Notes: generated by a model not told the origin, from the sequence alone. DNA of 64,000 nucleotides from an uncultured Fusobacteriaceae bacterium (GCA_947038515.1 CAMQWJ010000004.1:78554-142553), one strand, 5' to 3'. Shown: positions 45,008-55,022, counted from the first letter of the stretch. A program made the numbers and translations.

Positions 45008-46375
45008 ATGTATGATACTATAGCAGCTATTTCAACTCCCAAAGGTGAAGGTGGAATAGGAATTGTTAGAATTTCAGGTAAAGACGCATTTGAAATATTA
45101 GAAAAAATATTTAAACCACATTCAAAAAAAAAAATTAGTGAAATGAAAACTTTTACAATTAACTATGGAATACTTCATAATAATGATGAAGTAATAGATG
45201 AGGTATTAGTATCTATTTTAAGAGCACCAAGTACTTATACAAGAGAAAATATGGTTGAAATTAACTGTCATGGTGGATATATCGTAACAGAAAAAGTACT
45301 AGAAACAGTATTAAGATATGGTGCACGTCATAGTGAAATTGGTGAATTTACTAGAAGAGCTTTTTTAAATGGAAGAATTGATTTAACACAGGCAGAAGCA
45401 GTACTGGATATAATACATGGAAAGACAGAGAAGAGTGTTTCTCTGTCTTTGAATCAGTTAAGAGGAGATTTAAAAGAGCAAATAGCAACATTAAAAAAAT
45501 TATTATTAGATGTAGCAGCTCATATAAATGTAGTATTAGACTATCCTGAAGAAGGAATAGAAGATCCTTTACCTCTTAATCTTGTTGATAATCTTAATTT
45601 TGTTATGAAAACAACTGATCTTTTAATTGGTTCTTATGATAAAGGAAAATTAATAAAAGAAGGATTGAAAACAGCAATAGTAGGGAAACCAAATGTTGGA
45701 AAATCTAGTTTATTAAACTCAATATTACGTGAAGATCGAGCTATAGTAACACATATTCCTGGTACAACAAGAGATATAATAGAAGAAGTAATAAATCTAA
45801 ACGGAATCCCTTTAGTACTTATTGATACAGCAGGAATAAGAAAAACAGAAGATTTAGTTGAACATATGGGAATAGAAAAATCTAAAAAAATGATGAAAGA
45901 GTGTGAACTTCTTTTATTCGTAATTGATGGTTCTAAAAAAATTGATAAAGAAGATATAGCAATTCATGAAAATATTAAAGATGAAAACGTTATAGGGATT
46001 ATCAATAAGATTGATATAAAAGAAAAAATAGATCTTACACCTCTTTCTAAGGTGAAAAATTGGATTGAAATTTCTACTAAAGAAAATATTGGAATAGAAG
46101 AAATGGAAGAGAAGATTTATTCATTTATAATAAGAGAAGATATTGAAGAAACCTCTCAAAAATTAATTATTACCAACATTAGACATAAGACAGCTTTAGA
46201 AAAAACAAAAGATGCAATAAATAATATATTTGAAACTATAAATACAGGATTACCAATGGATTTAATAGCAGTGGATTTGAAAGAAGCACTAGATTCATTA
46301 TCTGAAGTTACTGGTGAAATAAGTAGTGAAGACTTATTAGATCATATATTTAAAAATTTTTGTGTTGGAAAATAA
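45008..46375 (+). CDS. mnmE: tRNA modification GTPase MnmE
   Basis: A 455-aa GTPase that, with MnmG, adds (carboxy)aminomethyl groups to wobble U34. The N-terminal formyl-THF-binding domain begins [20 protein letters not shown]; the inserted G domain has [13 protein letters not shown], the TTRDI switch, DTAGIRKT and NKID; the C-terminus ends in the catalytic-type CVGK. Length is normal. Usually mnmG follows; here it does not, and a terminator lies at 46408-46452, so mnmG must be elsewhere. Confidence 0.95.
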   Translation: MYDTIAAISTPKGEGGIGIVRISGKDAFEILEKIFKPHSKKKISEMKTFTINYGILHNNDEVIDEVLVSILRAPSTYTRENMVEINCHGGYIVTEKVLETVLRYGARHSEIGEFTRRAFLNGRIDLTQAEAVLDIIHGKTEKSVSLSLNQLRGDLKEQIATLKKLLLDVAAHINVVLDYPEEGIEDPLPLNLVDNLNFVMKTTDLLIGSYDKGKLIKEGLKTAIVGKPNVGKSSLLNSILREDRAIVTHIPGTTRDIIEEVINLNGIPLVLIDTAGIRKTEDLVEHMGIEKSKKMMKECELLLFVIDGSKKIDKEDIAIHENIKDENVIGIINKIDIKEKIDLTPLSKVKNWIEISTKENIGIEEMEEKIYSFIIREDIEETSQKLIITNIRHKTALEKTKDAINNIFETINTGLPMDLIAVDLKEALDSLSEVTGEISSEDLLDHIFKNFCVGK

Positions 46376-46407
46376 ATAAATTAATTATTTAAATAAAATA
46401 TTTATAA

Positions 46408-46452
46408 AAAAAATAACTTTAATAGTATAAATCTATTAGAGTTATTTTTAAT
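46408..46452 (+). terminator. Terminator after mnmE
   Basis: AAATAACTTTAATAG (to 46425) pairs with CTATTAGAGTTATTT (from 46433) with one G-U pair and a 7-base loop, followed by T-rich sequence. Confidence 0.75.
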
Positions 46453-46470
46453 AATAGTGGGGGAGAAAAA

Positions 46471-47304
46471 ATGAAAAATAAAATTAATCTTAATTTTTTT
46501 AAAGTATTTATAGTGGTATTAGCCATAGTTTTAGCTACAGAATTCATAGGAGAAACAACTGTAAATATAGGGAAAATAAAATTAGCCTTTTTTCCTATGT
46601 TGTATGCTGTAATTATCGGGTTACTGATAACTCCGGATTTATTAGGAAAGAAAATAAAAGAATTAAAAAAAATTGTAGGAGAAAAGGAAATAGACATAGC
46701 TGGAGAAGTTGTTGGAATAGTATTAATAATGTTAGGAATTAAATATGGAACTTCAGTAGGACCTAATTTAGAAAAAATACTAGGAGCAGGACCTGCTTTT
46801 TTGGCTCAAGAATTAGGACATATTATAGCTCCTATAATAGCATTACCAATTGCAATTATGATGGGAATGAAAAGAGAAGCTATCGGGGCAGCTACAAGTA
46901 TAAGTAGAGAACCTTCCTTAGGGGTAATTAGTGAAAAATATGGAATAAATTCACCAGAGGGAAATGGAATATTAGGAACATATCTTGTTGGAACTGTACT
47001 GGGTACGATTTATTTTGGAATATTAGGATCTGTATCAATTTACAGTGGTTTACACCCATATGCTTTGGCAATGGCTTGTGGAGTAGGAAGTGGAAGTATG
47101 ACAACAGCAGCAGTATCTTCATTGGCATTGGTAGTTCCTTCTGAAATGAAAGAAACAGTTGTTGCATATGCAGCTACGAGTAATATGCTTTCAGGAATAA
47201 CAGGAGTTAATTTTTTAATATTTGTAACTTTGCCTTTTTCAAATTGGTTTTATAAGAAATTAATAAAAATAAAATTAAGGGGGGAAAGTAATGAAATTAA
47301 ATAA
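46471..47304 (+). CDS. DUF3100-type membrane protein (transporter-like)
   Basis: A 277-aa protein with about eight hydrophobic segments, strongly resembling the DUF3100 family of uncharacterised membrane proteins. Conserved-looking elements include LGAGPAFLAQELGHIIAPIIALP, MGMKREAIGAATSISREPSLG and LAMACGVGSGSMTTAAVSSLA. The glycine-rich re-entrant-like segments suggest a secondary transporter or part of one. It overlaps the next gene, a small membrane protein, by 14 bases and is followed by an M20 amidohydrolase, so the three likely act together: import of an amide or peptide and its cleavage in the cytosol. Function is inference. Confidence 0.78.
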   Translation: MKNKINLNFFKVFIVVLAIVLATEFIGETTVNIGKIKLAFFPMLYAVIIGLLITPDLLGKKIKELKKIVGEKEIDIAGEVVGIVLIMLGIKYGTSVGPNLEKILGAGPAFLAQELGHIIAPIIALPIAIMMGMKREAIGAATSISREPSLGVISEKYGINSPEGNGILGTYLVGTVLGTIYFGILGSVSIYSGLHPYALAMACGVGSGSMTTAAVSSLALVVPSEMKETVVAYAATSNMLSGITGVNFLIFVTLPFSNWFYKKLIKIKLRGESNEIK

Positions 47305-47755
47305 TGAAAAATTAGCTTATCAATTATTGGTAATGCTCTTTGCAGGTTTAATAATATTATTAGGTCAAAAAATAGGAATGGGAATCTCAATTATAAAAGC
47401 TTTACCAGGAATGTTACTACTTATTGCAGCAGCAATGAGTGCAATGGTTGTGAAAGAGATGTTTCCTAAATCAATTTTTCCAGCATTTGGATGGTCAACA
47501 ATTATTGGTTTACTATTAAGTATGCCATCTAGTCCAACTTCAAAAATATTTTTATCAAATGTTAACAATATAAATTTTATGGCAATAACAACACCATTAT
47601 TGGCATTTGCAGGTATTTCAGTGGGAAATAAGATTCAAGAATTAAAAAATATGTCTTGGAGAATTGTTGTAATATCCTTAATTATATTTACTGCTATTTT
47701 CTTTACTTGTGCTTGGATAGCTCAAACAGTATTGAAGTTACAGGGAAAAATATAA
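47291..47755 (+). CDS. Small membrane protein coupled to the DUF3100 gene
   Basis: A 154-aa protein with four to five hydrophobic segments (LAYQLLVMLFAGLIILLG, LPGMLLLIAAAMSAMVV, FPAFGWSTIIGLLLSMP, MAITTPLLAFAGISVG, IVVISLIIFTAIFFTCAW). The pattern ITTPLLAFAGISVGNKIQEL is similar in style to half-transporter proteins that pair with a larger subunit. It starts inside the end of the DUF3100 gene with GGGGGAAAG as ribosome site, indicating translational coupling and probably a two-component carrier. I do not recognise a named family with certainty. Confidence 0.72.
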   Translation: MKLNNEKLAYQLLVMLFAGLIILLGQKIGMGISIIKALPGMLLLIAAAMSAMVVKEMFPKSIFPAFGWSTIIGLLLSMPSSPTSKIFLSNVNNINFMAITTPLLAFAGISVGNKIQELKNMSWRIVVISLIIFTAIFFTCAWIAQTVLKLQGKI

Positions 47756-47789
47756 ACTATTAAATATTTAATAAAAAAGGAGAGGAAGA

Positions 47790-49118
47790 ATGACAAAGCA
47801 AGAACTAAAAAATCTAGTAATAAAAGCAATAGATGAAAATAAAGAAGAAATTTTAATAGCTGGAAGAGAGATATATCAAAATCCAGAGTTGGGTTTTAAA
47901 GAATTTAAAACAACAGAAACAATTGCTACATTTTTAGAAAAATTAGGAATAGAGACAGAAAAAAATATAGCTGTAACAGGTTGTAAAGGTACGATTAAAG
48001 GAAAAGAAAAAGGTCTTAATATTGCAATATTAGGGGAACTAGATTCTGTTTCATGCACTGATCATTGTGATTCTTTAGATAATGGAGCAGTCCATGCTTG
48101 TGGTCATAATATTCAGATTGCAGGAATGCTAGGAGCTGCTTTAGGTCTTACAAAAAGTGGTGTTATGAAAGAATTGGTTGGAGAAGTTACTATTTTAGGA
48201 ACTCCAGCAGAAGAATTTATAGAATTAGAGTATAGAGCTTCATTGAAAACTAAAAATAAGTTGAAATACTATGGTGGAAAACAAGAGCTTATTTATAAAG
48301 GATATTTTGATGATGTAGATATGGCAATGATGTTTCATTCTTTAGATATGGGAACTTCTAAAGCTTTAGTAGGACCAGTAAGTAATGGATTTATAGGGAA
48401 ACAAATAAAATTTATAGGAAAAGAATCTCATGCTGGTTCAGCTCCACATGAAGGAATAAATGCTCTGAATGCAGCAATGTTATCAATAAATAATATACAT
48501 GCTCAAAGGGAGACTTTTAAGGATACTGATAGAGTACGTGTACATCCAATAATAACTAAAGGTGGAGATATAGTAAACTCTGTTCCTGCTGATGTAAGAA
48601 TGGAGTCATATGTTAGAGCAAGGACAATAGAAGGAATGTTAGATTCTAATAAAAAAGTAGATAGAGCCATAAAAGCTGGAGCAATGGCAGTTGGTGCAGA
48701 TGTTGAAATAGTTAGTATTCCAGGATATCTACCTATATTAAGAACTCTAAAATTAGATGAAGTTTTTGCAGAAAACTTAAGAGATTTAGGACTTAAAAAT
48801 GATGAAATAGTTCAAGGTGGCGACTTTACAGGTTCTTTTGATTTTGGAGATGTATCTCACTTAATGCCAACTTTACATCCTATGATAGGAGGAATAACAG
48901 GTAATTTACATACAAGAGAATATAAAATTGTTGATGAGGAACTTGCTTATTTGATACCAGCTAAGGCAATGGCATTATCTGTAATTGATTTGTTATTTGA
49001 TAATGGAAAAATAGGTAATGAAATTTTAGAAAAGTTTGAACCAAAAATGAGCAAGAAAGAGTATCTTGAATTTATGGAGCAAAGAGATAAGATGGAGTTA
49101 TTTAAAGGAAACATTTAA
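47790..49118 (+). CDS. M20-family amidohydrolase
   Basis: A 442-aa di-zinc amidohydrolase of the M20D type, similar in layout to aminobenzoyl-glutamate and indole-acetyl-amino-acid hydrolases. Metal-site blocks: ILGELDSVSC, VHACGHNIQIAG, GTPAEEFIE and a late HTREYK; the dimerisation domain starts near KESHAGSAPHEGINALNA. The regular HACGHD reads HACGHN, a variation seen in several amidohydrolases of this group. AGGAG precedes the ATG. It lies 34 bases after the small membrane gene, so uptake and hydrolysis of an N-acyl amino acid or peptide is plausible; the substrate is unknown. Confidence 0.87.
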   Translation: MTKQELKNLVIKAIDENKEEILIAGREIYQNPELGFKEFKTTETIATFLEKLGIETEKNIAVTGCKGTIKGKEKGLNIAILGELDSVSCTDHCDSLDNGAVHACGHNIQIAGMLGAALGLTKSGVMKELVGEVTILGTPAEEFIELEYRASLKTKNKLKYYGGKQELIYKGYFDDVDMAMMFHSLDMGTSKALVGPVSNGFIGKQIKFIGKESHAGSAPHEGINALNAAMLSINNIHAQRETFKDTDRVRVHPIITKGGDIVNSVPADVRMESYVRARTIEGMLDSNKKVDRAIKAGAMAVGADVEIVSIPGYLPILRTLKLDEVFAENLRDLGLKNDEIVQGGDFTGSFDFGDVSHLMPTLHPMIGGITGNLHTREYKIVDEELAYLIPAKAMALSVIDLLFDNGKIGNEILEKFEPKMSKKEYLEFMEQRDKMELFKGNI

Positions 49119-49171
49119 ATAAATAATTATGATAAGAATTTTATAGTTTTTTAGGGGGAAGTTAAAATTAG

Positions 49172-49348
49172 ACAGCATTCTGGTTATATAAACTAATGGC
49201 ATATTTAGCAGCTTATTCAATAAGATTTGATAAAGAATTATTTTTAACTTTTAATTATTCTTTATTATCCATAGTATTTAGCATAATTTGTATGTCACTA
49301 TGGATTATAGTATTAGAAATACTTAAATCACTACAAATATTTCCATAA
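49172..49348 (+). pseudogene. Possible remnant of a membrane-protein gene
   Basis: Between the amidohydrolase and the dehydrogenase gene an open frame encodes about 58 residues, with an ATG at 49196 giving 50. The translation is hydrophobic at its end (LLSIVFSIICMSLWIIVLEI), like the last membrane segment of a larger protein. GGGGGAAG at 49154-49161 looks like a ribosome site, but a TAG at 49169-49171 stops the frame before the ATG. I read it as a decayed gene end; it could also be a real small membrane peptide. The rest of 49119-49375 holds nothing recognisable. Confidence 0.35.
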
Positions 49349-49375
49349 ACTAATAAAAAATGGAGGTTATTTACA

Positions 49376-50362
49376 TTGAAGTTAATATGTTACGGTGTTA
49401 GAAAAGTAGAAAAAGATTTTTTTTTAAAACTAAATAAATTTGAGTATGAGTTAACTTTAGTAGAGGAATTATTAAATGATGAAAATATAGATCTTATAGA
49501 AGGTCATGAAGCAGTTATGTTAAGAGCAAATTGTATTGCTAATGAAACCAACTTAAAAAAAATGAAAAACTATGGAGTAAAATATTTATTAACAAGAACA
49601 GTGGGATATAATCATATTGATTTGGGAGCAGCTAAAGAATTAGAATTAAAAGTTGCGAGAGTACCAGGGTATTCTCCAAATGCTATAGGGGAATTAGCTA
49701 TAACTTTTGCAATGAACCTTGTAAGAAAAGGTAGTTATATGGTTGATAGAACAAAAAATAAAAACTTTATTGTAGATGAATATATGTTTAGTAGAGAAAT
49801 TAGAAATTTAGTAGTTGGTGTAGTGGGTACTGGTAAAATTGGATTAACTACTGCTAAACTTTTTAAAGGATTAGGTTCTCAAATATTAGCTTATGATATT
49901 TATGAAAATAAAGAAGCTAAATCTGTATTAGAATATGTTTCTATGGATGAGTTGGTGAAAAAATCAGACATAATAACTTTCCATTGTCCATATATAAAAG
50001 GAGAAAATGATAATTTTATTAATGATGAATTAATTTCTAAAATGAAAAATAATGTTATTATAATAAATACAGCAAGGGGAGAATTACAAGATATAGAAGC
50101 TATATTAAGAGGATTAGAATCTAAAAAAATTGGTGGGTATGCTACTGATGTATTCTCAAATGAAAAAGAGTTCTTTTTTAAGAATATGGAAAAAAAAGAG
50201 ATAGATCCCATGGTAGAAAAATTAATATCTTTTTATCCAAGAGTTTTAGTAACTCCTCACATTGGCTCATACACTGATGAAGCGTTAACAAATATGATAG
50301 AAATATCTTATGAGAATTTAAATGATTTTATCAAAGGAAACAATTGTGAAAATAAATTATAA
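49376..50362 (+). CDS. D-2-hydroxyacid dehydrogenase (D-lactate dehydrogenase type)
   Basis: A 328-aa NAD-dependent D-2-hydroxyacid dehydrogenase. The substrate-side loop RTVGYNHIDLGAAKELEL, the dinucleotide fold GVVGTGKIGLTTAKLF, the catalytic Arg in INTARGELQD and catalytic His in TPHIGSYTDEAL are all present. The arrangement is that of fermentative D-lactate or (R)-2-hydroxyisocaproate dehydrogenases, which reduce a 2-oxoacid to regenerate NAD+. Start is TTG at 49376, nine bases after TGGAGG. Followed by a 262-base gap with the carAB control region. Exact substrate unknown. Confidence 0.88.
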   Translation: MKLICYGVRKVEKDFFLKLNKFEYELTLVEELLNDENIDLIEGHEAVMLRANCIANETNLKKMKNYGVKYLLTRTVGYNHIDLGAAKELELKVARVPGYSPNAIGELAITFAMNLVRKGSYMVDRTKNKNFIVDEYMFSREIRNLVVGVVGTGKIGLTTAKLFKGLGSQILAYDIYENKEAKSVLEYVSMDELVKKSDIITFHCPYIKGENDNFINDELISKMKNNVIIINTARGELQDIEAILRGLESKKIGGYATDVFSNEKEFFFKNMEKKEIDPMVEKLISFYPRVLVTPHIGSYTDEALTNMIEISYENLNDFIKGNNCENKL

Positions 50363-50380
50363 TTTATTTTATTAAAAGTA

Positions 50381-50409
50381 TTGACTTTTTTATTATTTCT
50401 CTGTATACT
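50381..50409 (+). promoter_or_regulatory. Promoter of the leader peptide-carAB unit
   Basis: TTGACT (50381-50386), 17-base spacer, TATACT (50404-50409). TATACT and AGTATA (50417-50422) form a small inverted repeat over the start region, which might bind a regulator. Confidence 0.7.
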
Positions 50410-50444
50410 AATCCACAGTATAGAAAATAAAAAAGGAGAAAATA

Positions 50445-50579
50445 ATGAATTTAATTTCTAAAAATCATTTTTTTGAGTGCATTATCCGAATAAAAGATTT
50501 TATAAATTATTTTTATTTTATTTTTAATTATTTTTTATCATTTTATTTAAAACAATTATATAAATATTTTAAAATATAG
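50445..50579 (+). CDS. Putative 44-aa leader peptide upstream of carAB
   Basis: ATG at 50445 with AAGGAG six bases upstream opens 44 codons ending in TAG at 50577-50579. The peptide starts MNLISKNHFFECIIRIKDFI and its second half is made of Phe, Tyr, Leu, Asn and Lys (NYFYFIFNYFLSFY), so the RNA there is a run of U-rich codons. The stop codon lies inside the left arm of an intrinsic terminator (50572-50603), and carA starts 22 bases after that terminator. No membrane-protein or toxin family is recognised. The layout fits a regulatory leader peptide for transcription attenuation by coupled translation, as at enterobacterial pyrBI, whose leader is also 44 residues. Confidence 0.65.
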   Translation: MNLISKNHFFECIIRIKDFINYFYFIFNYFLSFYLKQLYKYFKI

Positions 50580-50603
50580 ATATTATTATCTATATTTTTT
50601 TTT
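50572..50603 (+). terminator. Intrinsic terminator (candidate attenuator) before carA
   Basis: AAATATAGATA (50572-50582), loop TTAT, TATCTATATTT (50587-50597), in a run of nine T (50595-50603). The leader stop codon TAG is within the left arm, so a ribosome that follows polymerase closely would block the hairpin. Confidence 0.75.
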
Positions 50604-50624
50604 GAATTTTTTTAAGGAGGTTTA

Positions 50625-51710
50625 ATGAAAGGTAAATTAATTCTTGAAAATGGGGTAGTGTTTAAAGGAAAAATTTTTGGTAAAGTTGATGATGTTGTGG
50701 GAGAAATAATTTTTAATACTTCTATGGTAGGGTATCAGGAACTAATGACAGATTCAAGTTCTCATGACCAGATGATTGTAATGACTTATCCAATGATAGG
50801 AAATTATGGTTTAAATTTAGAGGATATGGAATCAAGAAATGGAAGAGCTAAAGCTTTTATTATTAGAGAGGAAGCAAAATTACCAAACAATTTTAGAAGT
50901 GAAATGACTTTAAATGGATTTTTAAAGCAACAAAATATAGTAGGATTTAAAGGGATTGACACAAGACATTTAACTCAAATATTAAGAGAAAGTGGACCAA
51001 TGAAGGGGATTATAACAACAAAAGAATTATCCTTAAAAGAAATTCAAGAAAAATTTTTAGAATATACAAATAAAGATATAGTTTCTAGTATAAGTACTAC
51101 TAAAAAATATATATTAGAAGGAGTAGTAAAATCAGATAGTAAAATAAAGACATTAGGAATTTTAGATTTAGGTTTAACAAAAACTTTAAAAGAAAATTTT
51201 TTAAAAAGAGGTTACAACTGTATAGTTTTTCCTTATAATACAAAATCAGAGGAGCTTCTTTCTAATAATTTAGATGGACTATTAATTTCTGATGGACCAG
51301 GTTCACCACTGAATCTTGTAGAAGTAACTAATGAAATTAAGAATATTTTAGAAAAAATACCTCTAGTAGGAGTAGGATTGGGTCATCAAATTATAGCATT
51401 GGCCATTGGTGGAGAAATAAAACAATTAAAATGTGGACATAGAGGTGGAAATACACCAGTAAAAAATATAAAATTGAATAAAATCTGTATAACTAATCAA
51501 AATCATAGTTATTATGTAAGTGAAATTCCTAAAGAAGTTGAAATAACTTATTCTAATATAAGTGATAAATCAATAGAAGGAATCTATTCAAAAAGATTTA
51601 AGGCAATAGGAGTACAATTTAATCCAGAATCTTGGCCAGGAACTCAAAGTTCAGTAGATTTATTTGAGAATATAGATAAAATGTTAAATGGAGGGGAAAA
51701 TGTTAGATAA
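50625..51710 (+). CDS. carA: Carbamoyl phosphate synthase small subunit with degenerate glutaminase site
   Basis: A 361-aa CarA. The N-terminal domain (about 1-150) and class I amidotransferase-like domain (about 175-355) are complete: [29 protein letters not shown]. The nucleophile elbow, normally GICLGHQ, reads GVGLGHQ: Gly251 (codon GGA at 51375-51377) replaces Cys. The QFHPE motif reads QFNPE: Asn333 (AAT at 51621-51623) replaces the catalytic His; Glu335 is kept. Glutamine hydrolysis should be impossible, so the enzyme probably uses free ammonia, with CarA kept as a structural partner, as in mammalian CPS1, which also lacks the Cys. AAGGAGG precedes the ATG; overlaps carB. Confidence 0.93.
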   Translation: MKGKLILENGVVFKGKIFGKVDDVVGEIIFNTSMVGYQELMTDSSSHDQMIVMTYPMIGNYGLNLEDMESRNGRAKAFIIREEAKLPNNFRSEMTLNGFLKQQNIVGFKGIDTRHLTQILRESGPMKGIITTKELSLKEIQEKFLEYTNKDIVSSISTTKKYILEGVVKSDSKIKTLGILDLGLTKTLKENFLKRGYNCIVFPYNTKSEELLSNNLDGLLISDGPGSPLNLVEVTNEIKNILEKIPLVGVGLGHQIIALAIGGEIKQLKCGHRGGNTPVKNIKLNKICITNQNHSYYVSEIPKEVEITYSNISDKSIEGIYSKRFKAIGVQFNPESWPGTQSSVDLFENIDKMLNGGENVR

Positions 51711-54700
51711 AAGTATAAAAAAATGTTTGATTATAGGTTCAGGCCCCATTGTAATAGGACAAGCAGCAGAATTTGATTATTCAGGTACACAAGCTTGTGA
51801 AACATTGAAAAAAGAGGGAGTAGAAGTAGTTCTTATAAATTCAAATCCAGCCTCTATAATGACAGATAAAAATATTGCTGATAAAATATATATAGAACCT
51901 CTTACCATTGAATATATAGAAGAAATTATAAAAAAAGAGCGTCCTGATTCCATGTTAGCTGGGATGGGGGGACAAACAGGTTTAAATTTAGCAGTTGAAT
52001 TATATGATAGTGGAATACTTAAAGAATATAATATAAAAGTAATAGGAACTTCTATTGAGTCTATAAAAAGAGGTGAGGATAGAGAATTATTTCGTGATGC
52101 AATGGAAAAAATAGGTGAACCTTGTATTCCAAGTAGAATTGTTGAAAATTTAGATGACGGTTATAAACGAGCCCTTGAAATAGGATATCCAGTTGTGGTA
52201 CGTCCTGCATATACCCTTGGTGGAAGTGGTGGAGGAATAGCTTCTACTCCTGAAGAATTAAAAGAAATTTTAATAAAAGGACTTCAACTTTCTAGAGTGG
52301 GACAAGTTCTTATTGAAAAATCTATAACAGGTTGGAAAGAAATAGAGTATGAGGTAATAAGAGATTCAGATGGAAATTGTATAACTGTTTGCAATATGGA
52401 GAATATAGATCCTGTAGGTATCCATACAGGAGATTCAATAGTTGTAGCACCAACTCAGACATTATCAGCAAAAGAATGTCAAATGCTTAGAACATCAGCT
52501 ATGAAAATAATAGATGAAATAGGAATTGTAGGAGGTTGTAATGTCCAGTTTGCACTTCATCCAAAGTCATTTGAATATGCCATTATAGAAATAAATCCTA
52601 GAGTTTCACGTTCTTCTGCTTTAGCTTCAAAGGCTACGGGATATCCCATTGCTCGAGTAGCTTCTAAAATAGCATTAGGATATAAGCTAGACGAAATTCT
52701 TAATGAAGTTACAGGTAATACTTTTGCTTGTTTTGAACCAACAATAGATTATATTGTTGTAAAAATACCAAAATGGCCATTTGATAAATTTTTAAAAGCC
52801 AATAGGAGACTAGGAACTAAAATGATGGCTACTGGTGAAATAATGTCAATTGGAAATAATTTTGAAGCAGCTTTCTTAAAAGGAATTAGATCATTGGAAA
52901 TTGGTAGATATAATTTGGAACATCCATATATTAAAATGCTTTCTATGGAAGAATTAAAAGATCAAGTTATGAAACCTGATGATGAGAGAATTTTTATTCT
53001 TGCTGAAATGTTAAGACGGGGTTACTTAAAGAAAAAATTACAAACTTTGACAGGAATTGATGAATTTTTTATAGAGAAATTAGAATGGATAGTAATACAG
53101 GAAGAAAAATTAAAAAAAATGAACCTTGAAGATTTAAATGAAAAAACACTGAGAAATTTAAAGAAAAAAGGTTTTTCAGACCGTGGAATAGCTGAATTTA
53201 TGGGTATTAGTGAAAATGATATTGAAGCTAAAAGACTAGAATTAAATATCATTCCTGTCTATAAAATGGTAGATACCTGTGCTGGAGAATATTCTTCAAA
53301 GACTGCTTATTTTTATTCAACATATGATACACATGATGATGCTATTGTAAGTAATAAAAGAAAAGTTGTTGTCATAGGTTCAGGACCTATAAGGATAGGA
53401 CAAGGAATAGAGTTTGATTATTGTACCGTTCATTGTGTTAAGGCTTTGAAAGCTAGTGGTATAGAAACAATAATAATTAATAATAATCCTGAAACAGTTT
53501 CAACAGATTTTTCTATAAGTGATAGACTTTATTTTGAACCTTTGGTAATAGAAGATGTTATGAATATACTTGCTAAAGAGAAGCCAGAAGGAGTTATTTT
53601 ACAGTTTGGTGGGCAAACTAGTATAAAATTAGCAAAAGATTTGACAAAAAGAGGGATAAAAATACTTGGTACAAGTTCAGAAAAAATAGATGACGCTGAA
53701 GACCGTGAAAAATTTGAAGCAATTCTTGAAAAATTAGATATAAAAAGACCCAAAGGAAGAGCTGTTTGGAACAGTAAAGATGGTATTGAAATTGCAAATA
53801 TTATAAAATACCCTGTTCTAGTAAGACCTTCATATGTTTTGGGTGGACAAGGAATGGAAATTTGTTATGATGATAATGAATTAACAGGTTATTTAGAGGC
53901 GTCCTTTATTAGAGATACAGAAAATCCTGTTTTAATAGATAAATACCTTAATGGAATTGAAGTTGAAATAGATGCAATTTGTGATGGAGAAAATATTTTG
54001 ATTCCTGGAATAATTGAGCATTTAGAGAGAGCAGGAGTACATTCTGGAGATTCAATTACAATTTATCCTTCTCAAAATTTATATAAAGATACAGAAGAAA
54101 AAATATTAGAAATTGCAAAAGAGTTATCAGTAGCCTTGGAAGTAAAAGGAATGATGAATATTCAATTTATATGTTATGAAGGAGAAATATATGTTATTGA
54201 AGTAAACCCACGATCTTCAAGAACGGTTCCTTATCTTTCTAAGGTTTCTGGAGTACCAATTATAGAGCTGGCCACTAGAATAATTTTAGGAGAGAAACTT
54301 AAAAATCTTGGATATGGAACTGGAATTTCTAAAAAACCAGACTTAATTGCTGTTAAAGTTCCTGTATTTTCAAGTGAAAAATTAGGAAGAGTTGAAATTT
54401 CTTTAGGACCTGAAATGCGTTCAACAGGTGAAGTTTTAGGAGTAGGTAGAACCACTGAGGAAGCAATTTTTAAAGGGTTATTAGGAGCTAATAGAATAAA
54501 TACAATTAAAGAAAAAAATATTCTTATAACTATAAGAGATAAAGATAAAGAAGAATTTTTACCTATGGCAAAAAAATTAATGAATAATTCTGGAAATCTT
54601 TATGCAACAGCAGGAACAGCAACTTTTTTAAGAGAAAATGGAGTTTTAGTTAAAGATATAAAAAAAATGGATGAAGAATCTCCAAACATACTTGATTTAC

Positions 54701-54906
54701 TTAAAGGAAGAGAGATTGACCTTTTAATTAATACCCCTACAAAAGCCAATGATTCTCAAAGAGATGGTTTTAAAATGAGAAGAATAGCAACAGAATTTGG
54801 TGTAGATGTCATTACATCTCTTGATACTTTAAATGCTATTTTAAAGATTGAGGAAAAAAATATCGGAGAGAAAAAAATAGAAATATTTGATATGCAACAA
54901 TTTTAA
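51700..54906 (+). CDS. carB: Carbamoyl phosphate synthase large subunit
   Basis: A 1068-aa CarB with two homologous ATP-grasp halves: [22 protein letters not shown] opening the first and [20 protein letters not shown] the second (near 555). The first half makes carboxyphosphate and carbamate, the second carbamoyl phosphate; a C-terminal MGS-like regulatory domain (about 930-1068) normally binds UMP, IMP or ornithine. [14 protein letters not shown] and [14 protein letters not shown] are the ATP-binding loops. The ATG at 51700 overlaps the carA stop by 11 bases with GGAGGGGA upstream. Length and motifs are intact, unlike the CarA active site. Carbamoyl phosphate feeds pyrimidines and arginine. 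Confidence 0.95.
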   Translation: MLDKSIKKCLIIGSGPIVIGQAAEFDYSGTQACETLKKEGVEVVLINSNPASIMTDKNIADKIYIEPLTIEYIEEIIKKERPDSMLAGMGGQTGLNLAVELYDSGILKEYNIKVIGTSIESIKRGEDRELFRDAMEKIGEPCIPSRIVENLDDGYKRALEIGYPVVVRPAYTLGGSGGGIASTPEELKEILIKGLQLSRVGQVLIEKSITGWKEIEYEVIRDSDGNCITVCNMENIDPVGIHTGDSIVVAPTQTLSAKECQMLRTSAMKIIDEIGIVGGCNVQFALHPKSFEYAIIEINPRVSRSSALASKATGYPIARVASKIALGYKLDEILNEVTGNTFACFEPTIDYIVVKIPKWPFDKFLKANRRLGTKMMATGEIMSIGNNFEAAFLKGIRSLEIGRYNLEHPYIKMLSMEELKDQVMKPDDERIFILAEMLRRGYLKKKLQTLTGIDEFFIEKLEWIVIQEEKLKKMNLEDLNEKTLRNLKKKGFSDRGIAEFMGISENDIEAKRLELNIIPVYKMVDTCAGEYSSKTAYFYSTYDTHDDAIVSNKRKVVVIGSGPIRIGQGIEFDYCTVHCVKALKASGIETIIINNNPETVSTDFSISDRLYFEPLVIEDVMNILAKEKPEGVILQFGGQTSIKLAKDLTKRGIKILGTSSEKIDDAEDREKFEAILEKLDIKRPKGRAVWNSKDGIEIANIIKYPVLVRPSYVLGGQGMEICYDDNELTGYLEASFIRDTENPVLIDKYLNGIEVEIDAICDGENILIPGIIEHLERAGVHSGDSITIYPSQNLYKDTEEKILEIAKELSVALEVKGMMNIQFICYEGEIYVIEVNPRSSRTVPYLSKVSGVPIIELATRIILGEKLKNLGYGTGISKKPDLIAVKVPVFSSEKLGRVEISLGPEMRSTGEVLGVGRTTEEAIFKGLLGANRINTIKEKNILITIRDKDKEEFLPMAKKLMNNSGNLYATAGTATFLRENGVLVKDIKKMDEESPNILDLLKGREIDLLINTPTKANDSQRDGFKMRRIATEFGVDVITSLDTLNAILKIEEKNIGEKKIEIFDMQQF

Positions 54907-54914
54907 TTATATAG

Positions 54915-54950
54915 AAGTGAGAATAAATGAATAATTTATTCTCACTTTTT
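54915..54950 (+). terminator. Terminator after carB
   Basis: AAGTGAGAATAAAT (54915-54928) pairs perfectly with ATTTATTCTCACTT (54934-54947), followed by T-rich sequence. Confidence 0.88.
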
Positions 54951-55022
54951 AAGTACTTTTTTTTTCTTTTAAATAGTGATATAATAATTAAATAGAGAAT
55001 ATGGTACTTTAAAAGGAGAAAG

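Noticed and set aside
50363..50624. PyrR-binding RNA element before carA
   Set aside because: No PyrR-type anti-antiterminator loop sequence is seen, and no competing antiterminator stem; the leader ORF with terminator explains the region better.
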